Shown piece by piece: positions 12,245 to 23,580 of a stretch of 64,000 nucleotides of DNA. Every line of letters starts with the position of its first letter. Positions within the stretch are counted from its first letter, which is position 1. Source of the stretch: Branchiostoma floridae. Lineage: Eukaryota > Chordata > Leptocardii > Amphioxiformes > Branchiostomatidae. The position numbers were made by a program, and so were the translations under genes. A model generated the notes under the pieces. That model did not search any database and was not told the DNA's origin. It saw only the letters and a list, made by a program, of their open reading frames with translations. The stretch is taken from contig NC_049992.1 in the NCBI RefSeq assembly GCF_000003815.2, forward strand, positions 18,894,396 to 18,958,395. Reading direction: 5' to 3'.

Positions 12245-12398
12245 CTCCAAGCAGAGGTTAGGCTCCGACTGTTCTTTTTTTTTAGTCGTTTTTATCGGGC
12301 TTTCTATTTTGTATGGTATCTTGTATTGTCAAAACCTAACAACCCCAATAAAAGCGACTACAAAAACAAAACAGCCGGAACCTAACATCTGCTTGGAG
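12245..12398. mobile_element. MITE with CTCCAAGCAGAGGTTAGG termini
   Basis: The 154-bp element has near-perfect inverted ends (CTCCAAGCAGAGGTTAGGCT against CCTAACATCTGCTTGGAG). Most of its interior is also self-complementary (tagtcgtttttatcgggc against ccaataaaagcgacta), so it would fold into one hairpin. It is flanked by an 11-bp direct repeat TAGC(C/T)ATTTCT (12230-12240 and 12399-12409), which may be or contain the target duplication. Related ends mark both inner edges of P1 (6097 and 14894-14914). Confidence 0.7.
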
Positions 12399-15158
12399 TA
12401 GCTATTTCTGGGATCGATGATCCTGCTGATATGGATACACCACAGGCGTTCAAACAAACAGAGGGTGCCATTCAGCTTGCCAGGCCAAAATCCGGACAGA
12501 TAATTCACCCCGGTAAATTAACTCAGGCTACATCAGATGACCTACCCTATCATAAAAAAAAGCTGCCTTCCCTAGCCTTTCTTTGTTATCTGCTGCCGCT
12601 GGAAAGGAACATAACTTTCGATCCGACATCTGCTGAGTGATTAAAATATTGTAGAATCAAGGAAAAAGAGCATGATTAAAAGTCATTCATCGCTCATCGG
12701 TCAGTTTGACTGTGCTTAGGAACATTGACCCCCTCACCCTTAGGGCACATTCAAACTTGTGCGGGGAAAAAGTTGTTTTAAACTTTGATCCACCGTTGTG
12801 AATTTGAAGACTTGTTATCGGACAAAATACGTCGTACGCAAGCAAGACAAAAAAAATGTATGTATGTAGGAAGGGCGAAATTACCAAATTGTTTAACATC
12901 ACTTTGTTTCCACTTTTGATGTGTCGTTTTCGTTAGGTTAGGGCGAGGTTGCTGTTTTCACATCGCCTGTCACTGTTCAAAGTGTGAAGCCTGCAAATTT
13001 ACATAATGATTTTCTACAAATCTGTGTCTAAATCACCGTGTATGTGTTACATTTGGAGAGATGGATGTAAAATACCCCCTTTGACTAGTAAGTTGGTTCG
13101 CACCAATATCCACGCATATTTGATAACCTTTGATGTTTAAGGGAAAAAGTTTTTTTTTTTCAGTTTATAGAATATCACTTGTGATGCTTATGGAATTGGA
13201 TACATAGTGCGTCGGGCTTGCAAGTAGTGGAGTGGTGAGAGATCAGTTTTGTGACTGCCCTTGAGAAAACGCAAGATGTGCAAAGCTATTGACCCTAAGG
13301 TCATCCCCCTGATAGCCACAAGTGGTCCTGGTCCTCACCCCTGTCGTGTAGATCTTATCTACGTATCTATGTATAAAGAGGCTGCGTGGTTAATACAGGA
13401 CGCGGTTTTATCTGTCATACCGGATAATGCTAATAATAATATTGCCATCCAGGTGATAGGGAAATATGGGCACTAAAGTATAAGAAGTTGACAGAAGGCC
13501 AACGTAAAATGGCAGCGCCAAAAGAGGTTTTGTGACCGATGTCGGACAAAATTTCACAATAAAGGCCAGTAAGGGTAGGGTCGCTAAGCTAACGAAAGCG
13601 GTAGAGTGACATTTAGGAAGGTACACAAAATGTTTGAAGCCTTGCGACCCCTTGAATACAGAAATTTGACCATTCTTTTATCTAAAAAGGCTACTTTTGT
13701 ACATGGGCAAATTACTAAAGAATGACCCACAATTAATTATGGAAACGTGTTCGCCGGCAGTTGTGATGACGTTTGTACACAATCTACTCAAAAAGTAATC
13801 CTAAAACATTACCTGTTCCCATGGTCGAACTCACGTCGTCCCTTACCAGCGCAAAATTAGAAGGGTCCTCAGAGGAATTCAAGAACTCGTTTGCTACAAG
13901 GTTCCCCCTTTAAAAAGCTTCAAGTAGTGGTAAATTTGACCAAACAAATTTGATTCAAGGTAAATAATTTATTCTCTGAGGAACTATAACACTCGCTTCT
14001 GGAGTGGAAATCTTAGACTCCCTGCATGGGAAGTTTGCGACAGGCTTTAAAGTCTGCGCGCTGCGGCCCTATCAGACAATATGTAAATCGCTGAATGCAT
14101 CATAACACAAAAATAATTGAAAGCTAATTTCTCATTGCTTGTCCAAAAATAAACCGGGTAAAATACAGCTAGCGCTCCCAAACAATCGAGCATGTGGTAC
14201 AAATACATTAATGGCGTTGCACTGAACTAATTGAGGGATTTGCCAAGTGTTTGGGGATCACATGCGGTGCCGAGGTCAACATATCTGTTTCCGGGGTCAC
14301 CATGCTTGCCGAGACTTTTCCGCATTCTTGTGACAAACATGTGGCATTTTGTGCGCTCATACGTAAAAGCCATTGGTGTGAAATGAAGTATTTACTCTCA
14401 TTACCAAACGAAGAAACAGATCGTCAACGTTGACGTGACTTGGAATGCTAAGTTACAGCGGGACGTCAGCCCTGCGTACCAGAGGGAAGCTAAAGTTTGT
14501 TGACACAAAATTCTTCCTTCTGTTTTTTCAAAATCGTTCAAACAAGTCAAAGAGAGACAGAGGTATTTGTATGCCGAAGTTATGTTACCCTATTTAGAAT
14601 GGAACAATATGGAACGTTATATTTATAACAACATTTTTTCTGTTTTTACCGGCTGAGATTCATGGTGTAAATTGTGCATGGACGATGTAACGTTAAAGTA
14701 AACTCCCAAACGGAAAATCCCCAAACACCACCACTCTCATTTATCATTAGTCAAAACGCAAAAGTTTTCAGACAACTGAAACTGTTACAATACGATGTCG
14801 AACTAGTGTATTTACGCCCGAAGCTGCGGCACGTTCCGTTACAATACAAAATAGAGATCCCCATAAAAACGACTAAAGAAACGTTTAAAAAATGAGCCTA
14901 ACCTCTGCTTAGAGAGTAGTGAAGTGCGGAAACCTTGGTGTTGGTGCGTGCCGTCACGCCTGTCATGCCAGAATGATAGACAGCGCTAATTTCCAAGCCG
15001 ATCTTATGGTGGCTTCAGATAGTATCACAAGCTTGGGGAAGAAGTTTAGTCAGAAGAGGAGTTTAATTGCCCACGTACCGCGAAGTTCAAGTTCTGTCTA
15101 CATTTTATACGCCGATTTCTGTCCGTCTAAAGTGACAAGTGCAAGCGTGGGTAAGATT

Positions 15159-15318
15159 TAGTCTCCAAGCAGACCCTACGGTGCCTAAAGAGATAGTATC
15201 AAAGCTGGCAAATGAATAGAACCGGCCAAAGGGAGTCAAACGGGCACCTGGTGCCGCTATACTAAGTCCATTGCCAGCTTTTATTCTATTTCTAAGGCAC
15301 CGTAGAGTCTGGAGACTA
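15159..15318. mobile_element. hAT-type MITE present only in the right P1 arm
   Basis: The termini TAGTCTCCAAGCAGACC... and ...AGTCTGGAGACTA are inverted repeats sharing CTACGGTGCC. The element is flanked by GGTAAGATT at 15150-15158 and 15319-15327, an 8-9 bp target duplication. The left arm has the matching site without the element (reverse complement of about 5850-5870). TAG-starting ends and an 8-bp duplication fit the hAT superfamily. No transposase. Confidence 0.75.
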
Positions 15319-15698
15319 GGTAAGATTGGGGGCGGAGTTTAGCTGGTAGAGGAGTTTCATTGGCCACCGCGAAAAATCCAAGGCAATACGATCGGTAAAG
15401 ATTCCAAGTTGCAAACAAGTAAACCTGACACAGGAAGTGTTTAGTTAAGCACAGTTTTTACTGAGAAATATACATATACATAACAACTAGACAATATAAA
15501 GCGTTATTTGTGCACAACTCACCTAGTACCTATTGACCTAGTCGATACGTTGTCTTCGTCTATTCCAGTGATCTCTGGGCAAAGCCCCCGCTGTGAACTG
15601 GCGCGGCTCGCCGCGTTTGTCCCAGATTCTGGTTCGGAAAGGTTGTAAAACTATCATCCCAGTCAGTTATCACGTAGGAGTAACCCGTAGCAGATAAT

Positions 15699-15939
15699 GA
15701 ATGAATGACCTTTATTGCCATGATTATGATGATGATGATGATGACCTTTATTGTACATTTGTGCTCAAACAAGCTAAGTACAGGTCGTAGCGCTAGTGAT
15801 AAGGTACAATTTTGACAAAAAAGGTATCTTATCATCTCTACATATGCTAATACATTTAAGTATGTACAAGGTCAACTTCTTCTCGCTTCTTTAAACAGTT
15901 ATAAACATAAGGACAAATGGAATCAATAATATATGGTTT
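15699..15939 (-). mobile_element. Truncated non-LTR retroelement 3' end
   Basis: The insert is absent from the left arm and flanked by ATAAT (15694-15698 and 15940-15944). Read on minus it ends in a (CAT)n-type microsatellite tail, and it carries 'gacctttattgtac' on plus, the complement of a typical LINE/SINE 3' end. About 240 bp, no open frame of note. Confidence 0.65.
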
Positions 15940-16387
15940 ATAATTGACGATAATTTCCTTGGCTGTACTGAAGTGCGGACCCCGTGGTGTTGGCGCGTGC
16001 CGTCACGCCCCCCTCATTACTGACTGAGCACGCCTTGAAAACGGCTCACTTTCACCAAGTACTTCACTTCACTTACTGCGCACTAATTCATGGGATCATT
16101 GTCTCCGCATCAGAATCATAAACAATCACTCTAGTGCCTAAAGACAACCTAAGCATTGTCAGTGAATTAAAACTGGATAATTTTTTTACGTGATATTGGC
16201 ATTTATTTCACCATATTAGCACATTTAACGTCTAGGGGATTGTGATTATGTATTCATAACAATAATGGTCCCGATGTCTTAGCGCCCACGTTCCTCAACA
16301 GATCGTTGTTGTGCCGAAATTCAGCCGCTCAGTTTCACAAATTCATTGTCAGTTACAAAAGATGCATTTTTTCCCTTCAATTTTCAG

Positions 16388-16760
16388 AACAACGCCCATT
16401 CCAGACAAGGAGCTGGTGATTCGACTCTTCATGGCGAGGAGACATGTGACTGCGGAGGCGCTTGCAGCTGTCACACTTCCACGTCAAACAAAGAGGAGAA
16501 CTGTGATCTTCCAGTGGGTCGCATCAAAGATGCCATTTGATCAAAACGTGCGATCGCTGACGATGTGCCGTCTTGAGTGCCGTTCAAAAGGAATTGGAAC
16601 CTTTTGCATGGACCGACACCCCGCGCAGCAAGATTCTCCAACACGTCACCTGTACGCTTTCAATCCTCCCCACTGCGACCGATGCCCCGTTCTCGAGCAC
16701 TGTCTAAACCGTCCACATTGCAACCTTATATTACGACAAGTACATGTGATTGCGGTTTGA
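16388..16760 (+). other. Unrecognised putative exon shared by both P1 arms (right copy)
   Basis: It starts after an acceptor (ttttcag) at 16387, has about 24 bp more at its 5' end than the left copy, and is otherwise about 98% identical by eye. The long frame (LFMARRHVTAEALAAVTLPRQTK...) is open to TGA at 16758-16760. The alternative Cys-rich frame (ETCDCGGACSC) stops early here at a TGA where the left copy has CGA. No family recognised, and no sign of which frame, if any, is used. Confidence 0.25.
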
Positions 16761-17416
16761 CTACATTTGTCCACGAACAATACATTCAATGGCTTATTAA
16801 TATTGCGCTAGGGTACTGCCATATGATATTTGTAATTTGTAATACAATGTGTAATCCCAGATGTCGTGAAGTTGTGATGCCACATATGTTACCAGTAGTC
16901 TCTGATTGTTCTTTCTTTCGTGTTCTTGTTTAACCACTGAGTTTATACCGCAAACGTTTGCGCATCGAATTGTATCGAGCACAAGCTGAACTTGAATCAG
17001 TTGATAAGGGCCATGTAGATTTAGAACTTGTAATTAGAGCTATCAGTAACAAACGAATAGCTTGAAATACATTGCTGACAAATGCTCAACAAGGGCATTA
17101 CTGAAAATACAACTGATGATTAGCCATGACAAATATAATCAAGCTAAATATGAACTCCAAAGGGTCCATCCCTCTAGCTCTATACATTGCACCATTTATA
17201 TTGTAACCAGTAGTTTCACGTCTTCAGCTGTATAGTTTTCCCTTTTTCCTTGCCAATCAATACACCTAATTGCAATGGACTAAGAGTGCGTAATTTGTGT
17301 ATGTATGTATGTGTGAGTGTGATTGCATGCTCATTATATTTGCATACTTATATTTAAAATTTATCGCAGCTACTGGCAGGTCGACCGAGCAAACCTACTG
17401 GCGTGCCCCAAACAAC

Positions 17417-17662
17417 GGGGAGGGCGATCGCCCCCAAGTACCGTCAGGACGATCGCCCCGAGCTACCGTCAGGGCGATCGCCCCTAACTACTAGCAGGGA
17501 GATTGCCCCCAACTACAAGCAGGGCGATCGCCCCCAACTACAGGCAGGGCGATCGCCCCCGAGTACTCACAGGGCGATCGCCCCCAACTTCAGGCAGGGC
17601 GACCGCCCAAAGCTACCTACAGGGCGATCGCCCCGGACTACAGGCAGGGCGATCGCCCCCAA
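17417..17662. repeat. Minisatellite with GGGCGATCGCCC core (right arm)
   Basis: About ten units of about 25 bp, inverted relative to the left-arm array. Unit order and unit-specific changes largely mirror the left arm (for instance a single gggcgaccgccc unit near the outer end), so the array predates the duplication. Confidence 0.9.
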
Positions 17663-18002
17663 GTATCCTTCACTCTTGTGAAATCAAGACGATACGACTG
17701 GACAATTCAGACTTTGAACGGGGCAATCGCCCCCACAAGTCATTATTTCCAGGACTTGAGTGTCTTGAAAAGTTGCATTCTAATCCAATATGGCTTGATT
17801 TTCATAAAATTTCGCACTGCGTTTTCTGATTTTCAAGTCGAAAAAAAGGGACTAAAATGGATTTTCCTTTATTATTTTGGATTCTGTTCCATGTAATTGT
17901 CGTCGTTGCTGTTTTACGGTCAACAAAAAAAAAAAAAACTTAGGAAATGCGAAATTAGAGTTAATGACTCGCAATGTGAAAATTTACAACTTTGTCTTTG
18001 TA

Positions 18003-18880
18003 AATAAGTAAATCCTTTACGTATGTGACAGCATCTGTATCTGCACGCAGCGACACCTAGTGCTGCAGTACAATGTACACTTGTCAGAAATGTTACGTAG
18101 AAGGTGACAGATGGTCACCAAAACGTCGGTGTGAATGAAGCAGCAATGTCTACATGGATCATGATTTTAGATCAATAACAGTGGTACGTATATTGATGAA
18201 TCATTATGATAAAGAATTAATAAAAAAGCTTATATGAACAAGATTGTCCAAAATGACGGATCAAATCTGGTACTGTTTACTATAATTTGTCGTTGTTGAT
18301 GTTCTCACGGCGAACAAAAAATTCAAAGATGCTAAATAAGAGTTGATGACCCGCCTTGAGGTTATTCTGCTACAATCAACGAATAAATCTTTAGAGTAAG
18401 CGAAGCACAAGTGACCGCTCATTATTTAGAAGTTCATTAAAAAACCCATCCCTATTGCTGTAATTGCCAACTGTTATAGATGTTAGTATATAGCGTTTGG
18501 GAACGCATTGTAAAAAAAATCTTTGTCAATGTTTATATGTTAATCCTTTACGTACGTGACAGTATCTGTGTCTGGACGCAGCGACAACTAGTGCTGCAGT
18601 ACAATGTAAACTTATCAGAAATGCCGCGTAGGTGAAAGACGCTACACCAAAACGTTCATGTGAATGAAACAGTAATATTTCCATAAATCATCATTTTAGA
18701 TCAATAACAGTAGTATGTATATTCATGTATTTTTGTGATAAAGACAGTATGTAAATCATTTACGTATGTGACAGTATCTGTGTCTGGACGCAGCGACACC
18801 TAGTGCTGCAGTACAATGTAAATCAGTCAGAAATGTCACGCAGAAGTTGAAAGATGGTCACTGAAACGTCGGTGTAAATG
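18003..18880 (+). repeat. Three copies of a dispersed repeat unit
   Basis: Units at about 18010-18230, 18545-18745 and 18757-18880 share 'acgcagcgacacctagtgct', 'gcagtacaatgta', 'aaacgt(c/t)' and 'atcaataacagt(a/g)gta'. A further fragment lies in the left arm at 3300-3400 in the same orientation. No coding capacity; a Penelope-like or other retroelement remnant is possible. Confidence 0.6.
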
Positions 18881-19541
18881 AAGCAGTAGTTGTGTGCGGT
18901 CACCGAAACGTCGGTGTAAATGCGGTTGTGTCAAAAAAGTTTATTCACTCGTCCAATACTGTAAATAAAATTACATATTTTATCTCACGCACATACCCAT
19001 GGCCAACGCCGCGGTTTAGATTGTGGGCTTAATCAATCCACAAATAAACTACATGAAATCCACAGCTGTTATTTTATTTTGTTTGTTTTGTATTTATCTT
19101 AATTACCTTAGCAAATCGTACTTTAAAGTTATGTGAGCGCGCCCATGTGTGCGTTTCTATACAGCGTTACTTTTAATACTGTATCCTAGTTAGCTAGTAT
19201 TTTCTACAGTTACTGGGGCTAAATCAATACGCAAGTTTACTATTCAAGGGTAAAATTTCGCCACAATGGTGATACGTTATGCATGCCAAAAAAATCTTTA
19301 AAATATACCTCGTTTGGTTTGCGGTTAGGGTGTTAAGTTTACCCCCTACATTGCCGGGGGAGTTACGAGGGGTGATCAATAAGTTTTCGGCCTCACCCAG
19401 AAATACCAAGCACCACTCAGATTTTGAGGCACAACTTCATAGTATGAAGCCTTTTATCAATATCCTCCAAATTACAAATCATTAAAGTCATTACTTTCCC
19501 GGCGTTTTCGTTATCCCTTATCTAACGTTACTGGTTGCAAC

Positions 19542-19699
19542 GTAATGATCACAATAATTCGAATTTTGGTACACGAGGTTATCAAGTAGTCCTCGGCTTT
19601 CCCGAGAAATAATAAGCAAAGCTCAGATTCCGAAGCATAGATGTCAAGTATAAAGTCTTATATAAATATGTACCAAATTGGAATTATTGTGATCATTAC
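19542..19699. repeat. Inverted repeat with about 30-bp arms
   Basis: The arm 19542-19572 (GTAATGATCACAATAATTCG...) is the near-perfect complement of 19670-19699 (...GAATTATTGTGATCATTAC), with about 97 bp between. The interior contains 'cctcggctttcccgagaaataa', similar to the mariner-like phrase at 19355-19410. Probably a small TIR element. Confidence 0.7.
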
Positions 19700-20442
19700 T
19701 TTGTAGGCGACACCCGTAATGTTAGGTGAGGGAGAAGGAAAAAACTTGGACAATTTACCTGACCTGAGGTGTGCGGGTCAACTTGCGCTGCTGGAAGTCA
19801 GACACCCAATTCTTTTTGCTTGAAATAGGAAGAAAATCATTATCAAACATTTTGCCAATGTCTTTTGTTAATTTACGGCATGGGGAACTCAACCCACATG
19901 TCGAGTTCTTTGAGTGGTAGATTTTGCTCCTGGTGTAGAAAGTAACAGAGTTTTTAACCCAGGAGCCTTTTTATAGAACTGCAAGAAGGGATACAAGACT
20001 GGAGCCATACAATATGGGAAGGGCAGAGCTGGACTTCTGGGCAGCCACAGCGGTTCGGGGAAAGAGATGAACACATAATGAGAATAACATAAGTCAAGTC
20101 AAGTAAGTCGAGCCATGTAAGTCAAGCAAGAGCAGTTTTTATTTTTAGACTTCGAATGAGAATTACTCAAGACAGGATTGAAGAAACGTCATAATTGTAA
20201 TACTATGTAGGTAACCTTAGTTACTGGGGAGCCCTTCAAAACGTGAAAGATTGCCGATATAATCTGTTCATTCTCGAATCGGTTAAACATCCGATCTACT
20301 TTTTTCTTTAGGTCCGTTTTTCTAAGGCCGGTCCAACAAGAAAAAACGGTCTTTATCGGTAAGGTGTACCCACCCCTAATTTTTACTGTATGAAGTGATT
20401 GTTCAACACAAAAAGTGTATTTTGTTAAGCATGCCTTCTCCA

Positions 20443-20485
20443 ATACATACATACATACATACATACATACATACATACATACATA
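20443..20485. repeat. (ACAT)n microsatellite
   Basis: About ten ACAT units. The Met-Tyr-Val-Cys open frame on minus is an artefact. Confidence 0.95.
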
Positions 20486-20980
20486 AGTTCTACTCTTATT
20501 GAGTTGTAGCATTAACAAATTTTTGCTTCAAGTACATTCTATCACTCATCATTACAGGTAGGTACCATTACATTGTTTAGTCTCGGATTCAATAAAGTTC
20601 TTTAGCTCCAATGGGAACACCAACAAATTTAGTAGTCAATATTATCATTTTCATTCTTATAAGATATTACAAAATTTGATGGGTCTATAACAAGTTATAG
20701 CTTACTCATACCACGTGAATATTATCCGGACCCAACAACTCCTGACGTGCATATTTAGATACATTACTTACTTAAATGCACAATTTCTCCAACAAGAATG
20801 TAAATTATGTCACTGTACATCGTGTACAAATTCGTCTTGACTAATCTTAAGGGTGTAAAAAGTGCTGAGAAATATATAATAGATAAGGACAGAAAGAGAT
20901 AGTACGTGTATGGGGAGCACGTAACAATCTAGCATGGATCAACTTTAAAGACGGTTCGTGAGAAACGATGAATATGCTAA

Positions 20981-21746
20981 TACCCCTCACATTAGGCGAA
21001 AATCGATCGGAAGAGTAGTCTTCGAGCTCTAAATGACGTTTTCGTGAGTAAGACGTCCGGTGTTCTCACGATTATCTTGCAATTTTTAGGGATCGCTGGC
21101 GATTTTCAGGGGTCGTACGATGGTCGCGGTGCAGCTAAACATGTCTGAGCATAAGCGACTAGTCACAGGAGATCTCTGAGATCGCAGAGCTCGTTACCGA
21201 GTCGCAGATCGTGCGAGCAAACCGTGCGTACCTCGCAAGGGTGTCGGTCAATAGTCTTACCACAGACATAGTTATTAATCATCGAGCGCAAATCGGATGG
21301 CGAACGCCCGTCAGTCGGGCGACGTTCGGGCAACGTTCGCCCGACTTCCGTTTGTTTACAAATATTGAATTTCTGGGAATATGAGGGTAATTCTAACATT
21401 GTGGCCCTGTGGTAGTATGTAGGCTGGCTTTGTGACACACTTTCCTTTCTTGTGTCATTTCTATTATGCCCGCGCATTCCATTCCATTCATCAAAATAAG
21501 CAACATTTATTGATCTCTTGCCTTTTTTGATAACGTTTTGTGTTACCTAGTCCGCGTGCAAGAGGTCATGGGAGGTTCATTATCATAGATCCATTCACCG
21601 TCGACCGCACGAGCCTCGCTTATATGTGAGGGGGGCAGTTTTGGGGCGAAAAAAAAAACGCAAGACCATCTTAAGATCTTAAAATCAGCCAACCTTCCTG
21701 CGATCGCGAAGTACGTCCAATGATCGTATATAATGTGAGGGGGGTA
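20981..21746. mobile_element. Possible TIR DNA element without transposase
   Basis: The left end 'tacccctcacatta' faces the right end 'taatgtgagggggggta'. Next to them 'cgaaaatcgatcgg' and 'tgatcgtata' suggest longer imperfect arms. The 770-bp interior has GC-rich palindromic stretches (gtcgggcgacgttcgggc) and no coding frame. A LINE fragment begins immediately after the right end. Target duplication not resolved. Confidence 0.4.
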
Positions 21747-22610
21747 AAACCACTCTGACATAAGACCATCAGAGGCAACAACTGTTGATAGATCGCTTTT
21801 TTATCCTTTAGGTGCATCAGCTTATATGTGAGAACTCTCTGCTTCGCGATGCATACAACACTGTACTTACTGAAAATCAAGACTGGATTATTCATGTTAA
21901 AGACATTCTCTGTTACCATGACTTTGGAAACATATGGATGAAACCTGAGGCTTGTAATGTAGACTATATTGTCAACCAATTACGCCTCCGGCTACAAGAT
22001 ACATATATACAAAAGTGGTTTGATTCTTTTGAAAACAATTTAAAACTGTCTTTTCTTAGCAAGTCAAAAGAATGTTATGAACACGAAACATACCTTTATG
22101 ATATAAATAATTTTGAAATTCGGAAAGCGATTACTCAGTTAAGAATCAGCAGCCATAAATTGAATATTGAAACAGGCAGATACTACGATGTAGCCCCTGA
22201 CCAAAGGTTCTGCCCTTTCTATCCACAGCATATTGAAGATGAATTTCACTTTTTAATGGAATGTTCTAGATACGCTATTTTACGTAATGAGCTATTCACA
22301 TTTCTTGAATCCAGTACAGCAGATTTTAAGAGACTTGATGCTACAGAGAGATTTGTATATATCTTTGGATGCCACAACTCCCATAATGCAAAGATATGCA
22401 AATATATCAAAGACTGCTTTGCTACTAGAAAGAGTAATGAAACTCATGTATAGCCCTAATCGATTGTAATACTATATCAAAGACTTGTGTTAGCCCTTCT
22501 TGTTATGTTAATTAGAATTTTAAGTCTTATTTTGTAAACCTATTTTGTACTTTGTATAACAGTCGTTTCCATACATTGTACCATTTACAAATGTCGAGCA
22601 AAAAAGCTAT
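21746..22610 (+). pseudogene. 5'-truncated non-LTR retrotransposon, ORF2 C-terminal domain
   Basis: One frame is open from about 21812 to TAG at 22451-22453 (213 codons; it begins at GTG after an in-frame TAG, so it is a fragment). It contains the post-RT region typical of CR1/L2-like LINEs: a stretch around 'RISSHKLNIETGRY' followed by a Cys-His motif (FCPFYPQHIEDEFHFLMEC) and 'RYAILRNEL'. Endonuclease and RT domains are absent. An A/T-rich 3'UTR-like stretch follows to about 22610. The frame is intact, so this may be a relatively young insertion. Confidence 0.7.
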
Positions 22611-22699
22611 AAAAGTGATCTCGGACCAGTTTTAGCTCACTGAAGAATTACATGCAGTTTTCCACTTGTCCTCACAGAGAGGACAGACGCTATGTATAG

Positions 22700-22920
22700 T
22701 ATCTACGGGTTTATTGTACCAGAGAAATTCCCCTAGCTCTTACGACAAACAGAATTAACAGTGGACCACAGCTTAACGGCCCCGTCGTAAGCTGAAGGAT
22801 TTTAAGCCTTGCCGGTACCGCACATGTCGGTTGAGCGACACAGCCGGAATCGAACTCACGGCTTCTAGTTCCAGAGGCAGGGCCGCTATGGAGTGGACTA
22901 CGCACGCTACCATATGTGAC
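22700..22920 (-). mobile_element. tRNA-derived SINE
   Basis: On minus, an A-box-like 'GGTAGCGTGCGTAGTCCACTC' is followed about 30 bp later by a B box in 'GAGTTCGATTCCGGCTG', the RNA polymerase III promoter of tRNA-type SINEs, then a non-tRNA body ending near 'ctggtacaataaac'. No functional tRNA fold. Confidence 0.65.
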
Positions 22921-23389
22921 TGGATGGATGGACAAGTAGTACTTTTATTAACAATTTTACTGGATTATTCTCTAGGTTAGTGTTTTAATTGATACAACCG
23001 TGACGTGTATGCACAAGCTTTTGCAAAGATAATCCTGTCAACAGTGCCAAACAAGATTTCATCGATAGGAACATCATGTCAATAGTGATAAGATATTTTC
23101 TACTTCAGGCCATGTCGATTTACATAGACAAGGAAAACATCTCCAAATCGTCAAATTTCGTCTGTTGAAAAACGCTCATTCTGGCCAAAGGCGCCAAAGT
23201 GTACAAATCAACTGTGAAATGGGTGATTACATAACGAAAATTAACAATATATACATAGGGAGTAAAATTCTTCCAAAAATTATTTTATTATAAGGTCTTT
23301 CTTATGAAAAAAATGTTTTGCCAAACCTTTTTTCCACCTCCTCATCAGTTTCAAGGTTTTTGGATAAAGTCATATATGGAAATAGTAAA

Positions 23390-23580
23390 CTATATAGTAA
23401 ACTTTATTTTATTGTATTTGACACAGCCGCGGCAGTTACAGTGGTTAGTCGAGCTACCGCACCAGTTCCTAGGGGAGCAGCATGGGCGTTCACCGTCAGG
23501 ATCACATTCAGCAGGGTTACCATCGGCTGCAGGGTAACCCGGGCCACAACGAGAGTCGGCTCGCCACCTCTTCTTAGATG
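23390..23580 (-). CDS. Terminal exon with a hevein-like Cys module, right copy
   Basis: Inverted duplicate of 2080-2261. After the acceptor ttccaatag at 23581 the frame reads SKKRWRADSRCGPGYPAADG and then the eight-cysteine module with PCCSPRNWCG and HCNCRGC, then a different tail (VKYNKIKFTI) to TAG at 23390-23392. All cysteines and the CC-x5-C-x6-C spacing are kept while several other residues differ, so both copies look constrained. Upstream exons would lie above 23660, outside the duplicated arm, and were not identified. The product is probably extracellular and carbohydrate binding (inference from family). Confidence 0.6.

Larger units (their letters stand above)
11501..14824. other. P1 loop, no recognised gene
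   Basis: Holds two MITE-like elements (12058-12181, 12245-12398) and other 'agcctgg...' repeat ends near 11888 and 11948. The remainder to 14824 has only short unsupported open frames. Confidence 0.4.
17920..20980. other. Insertion-rich part of the right P1 arm
   Basis: No gene recognised. It contains a 3-copy dispersed repeat (18003-18880), a mariner-like end phrase at about 19355-19400 ('ggggtgatcaataagttttc'), an inverted repeat (19542-19699) and an (ACAT)n tract. Confidence 0.45.

Noticed and set aside
17403-17829. Arg/Pro/Gly repeat proteins in overlapping frames
   Set aside because: Direct translation of the GGGCGATCGCCC minisatellite; no start or splice support.
21163-21477. 104-codon minus frame
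   Set aside because: Lies inside a TIR element with GC-rich palindromes; no family resemblance.
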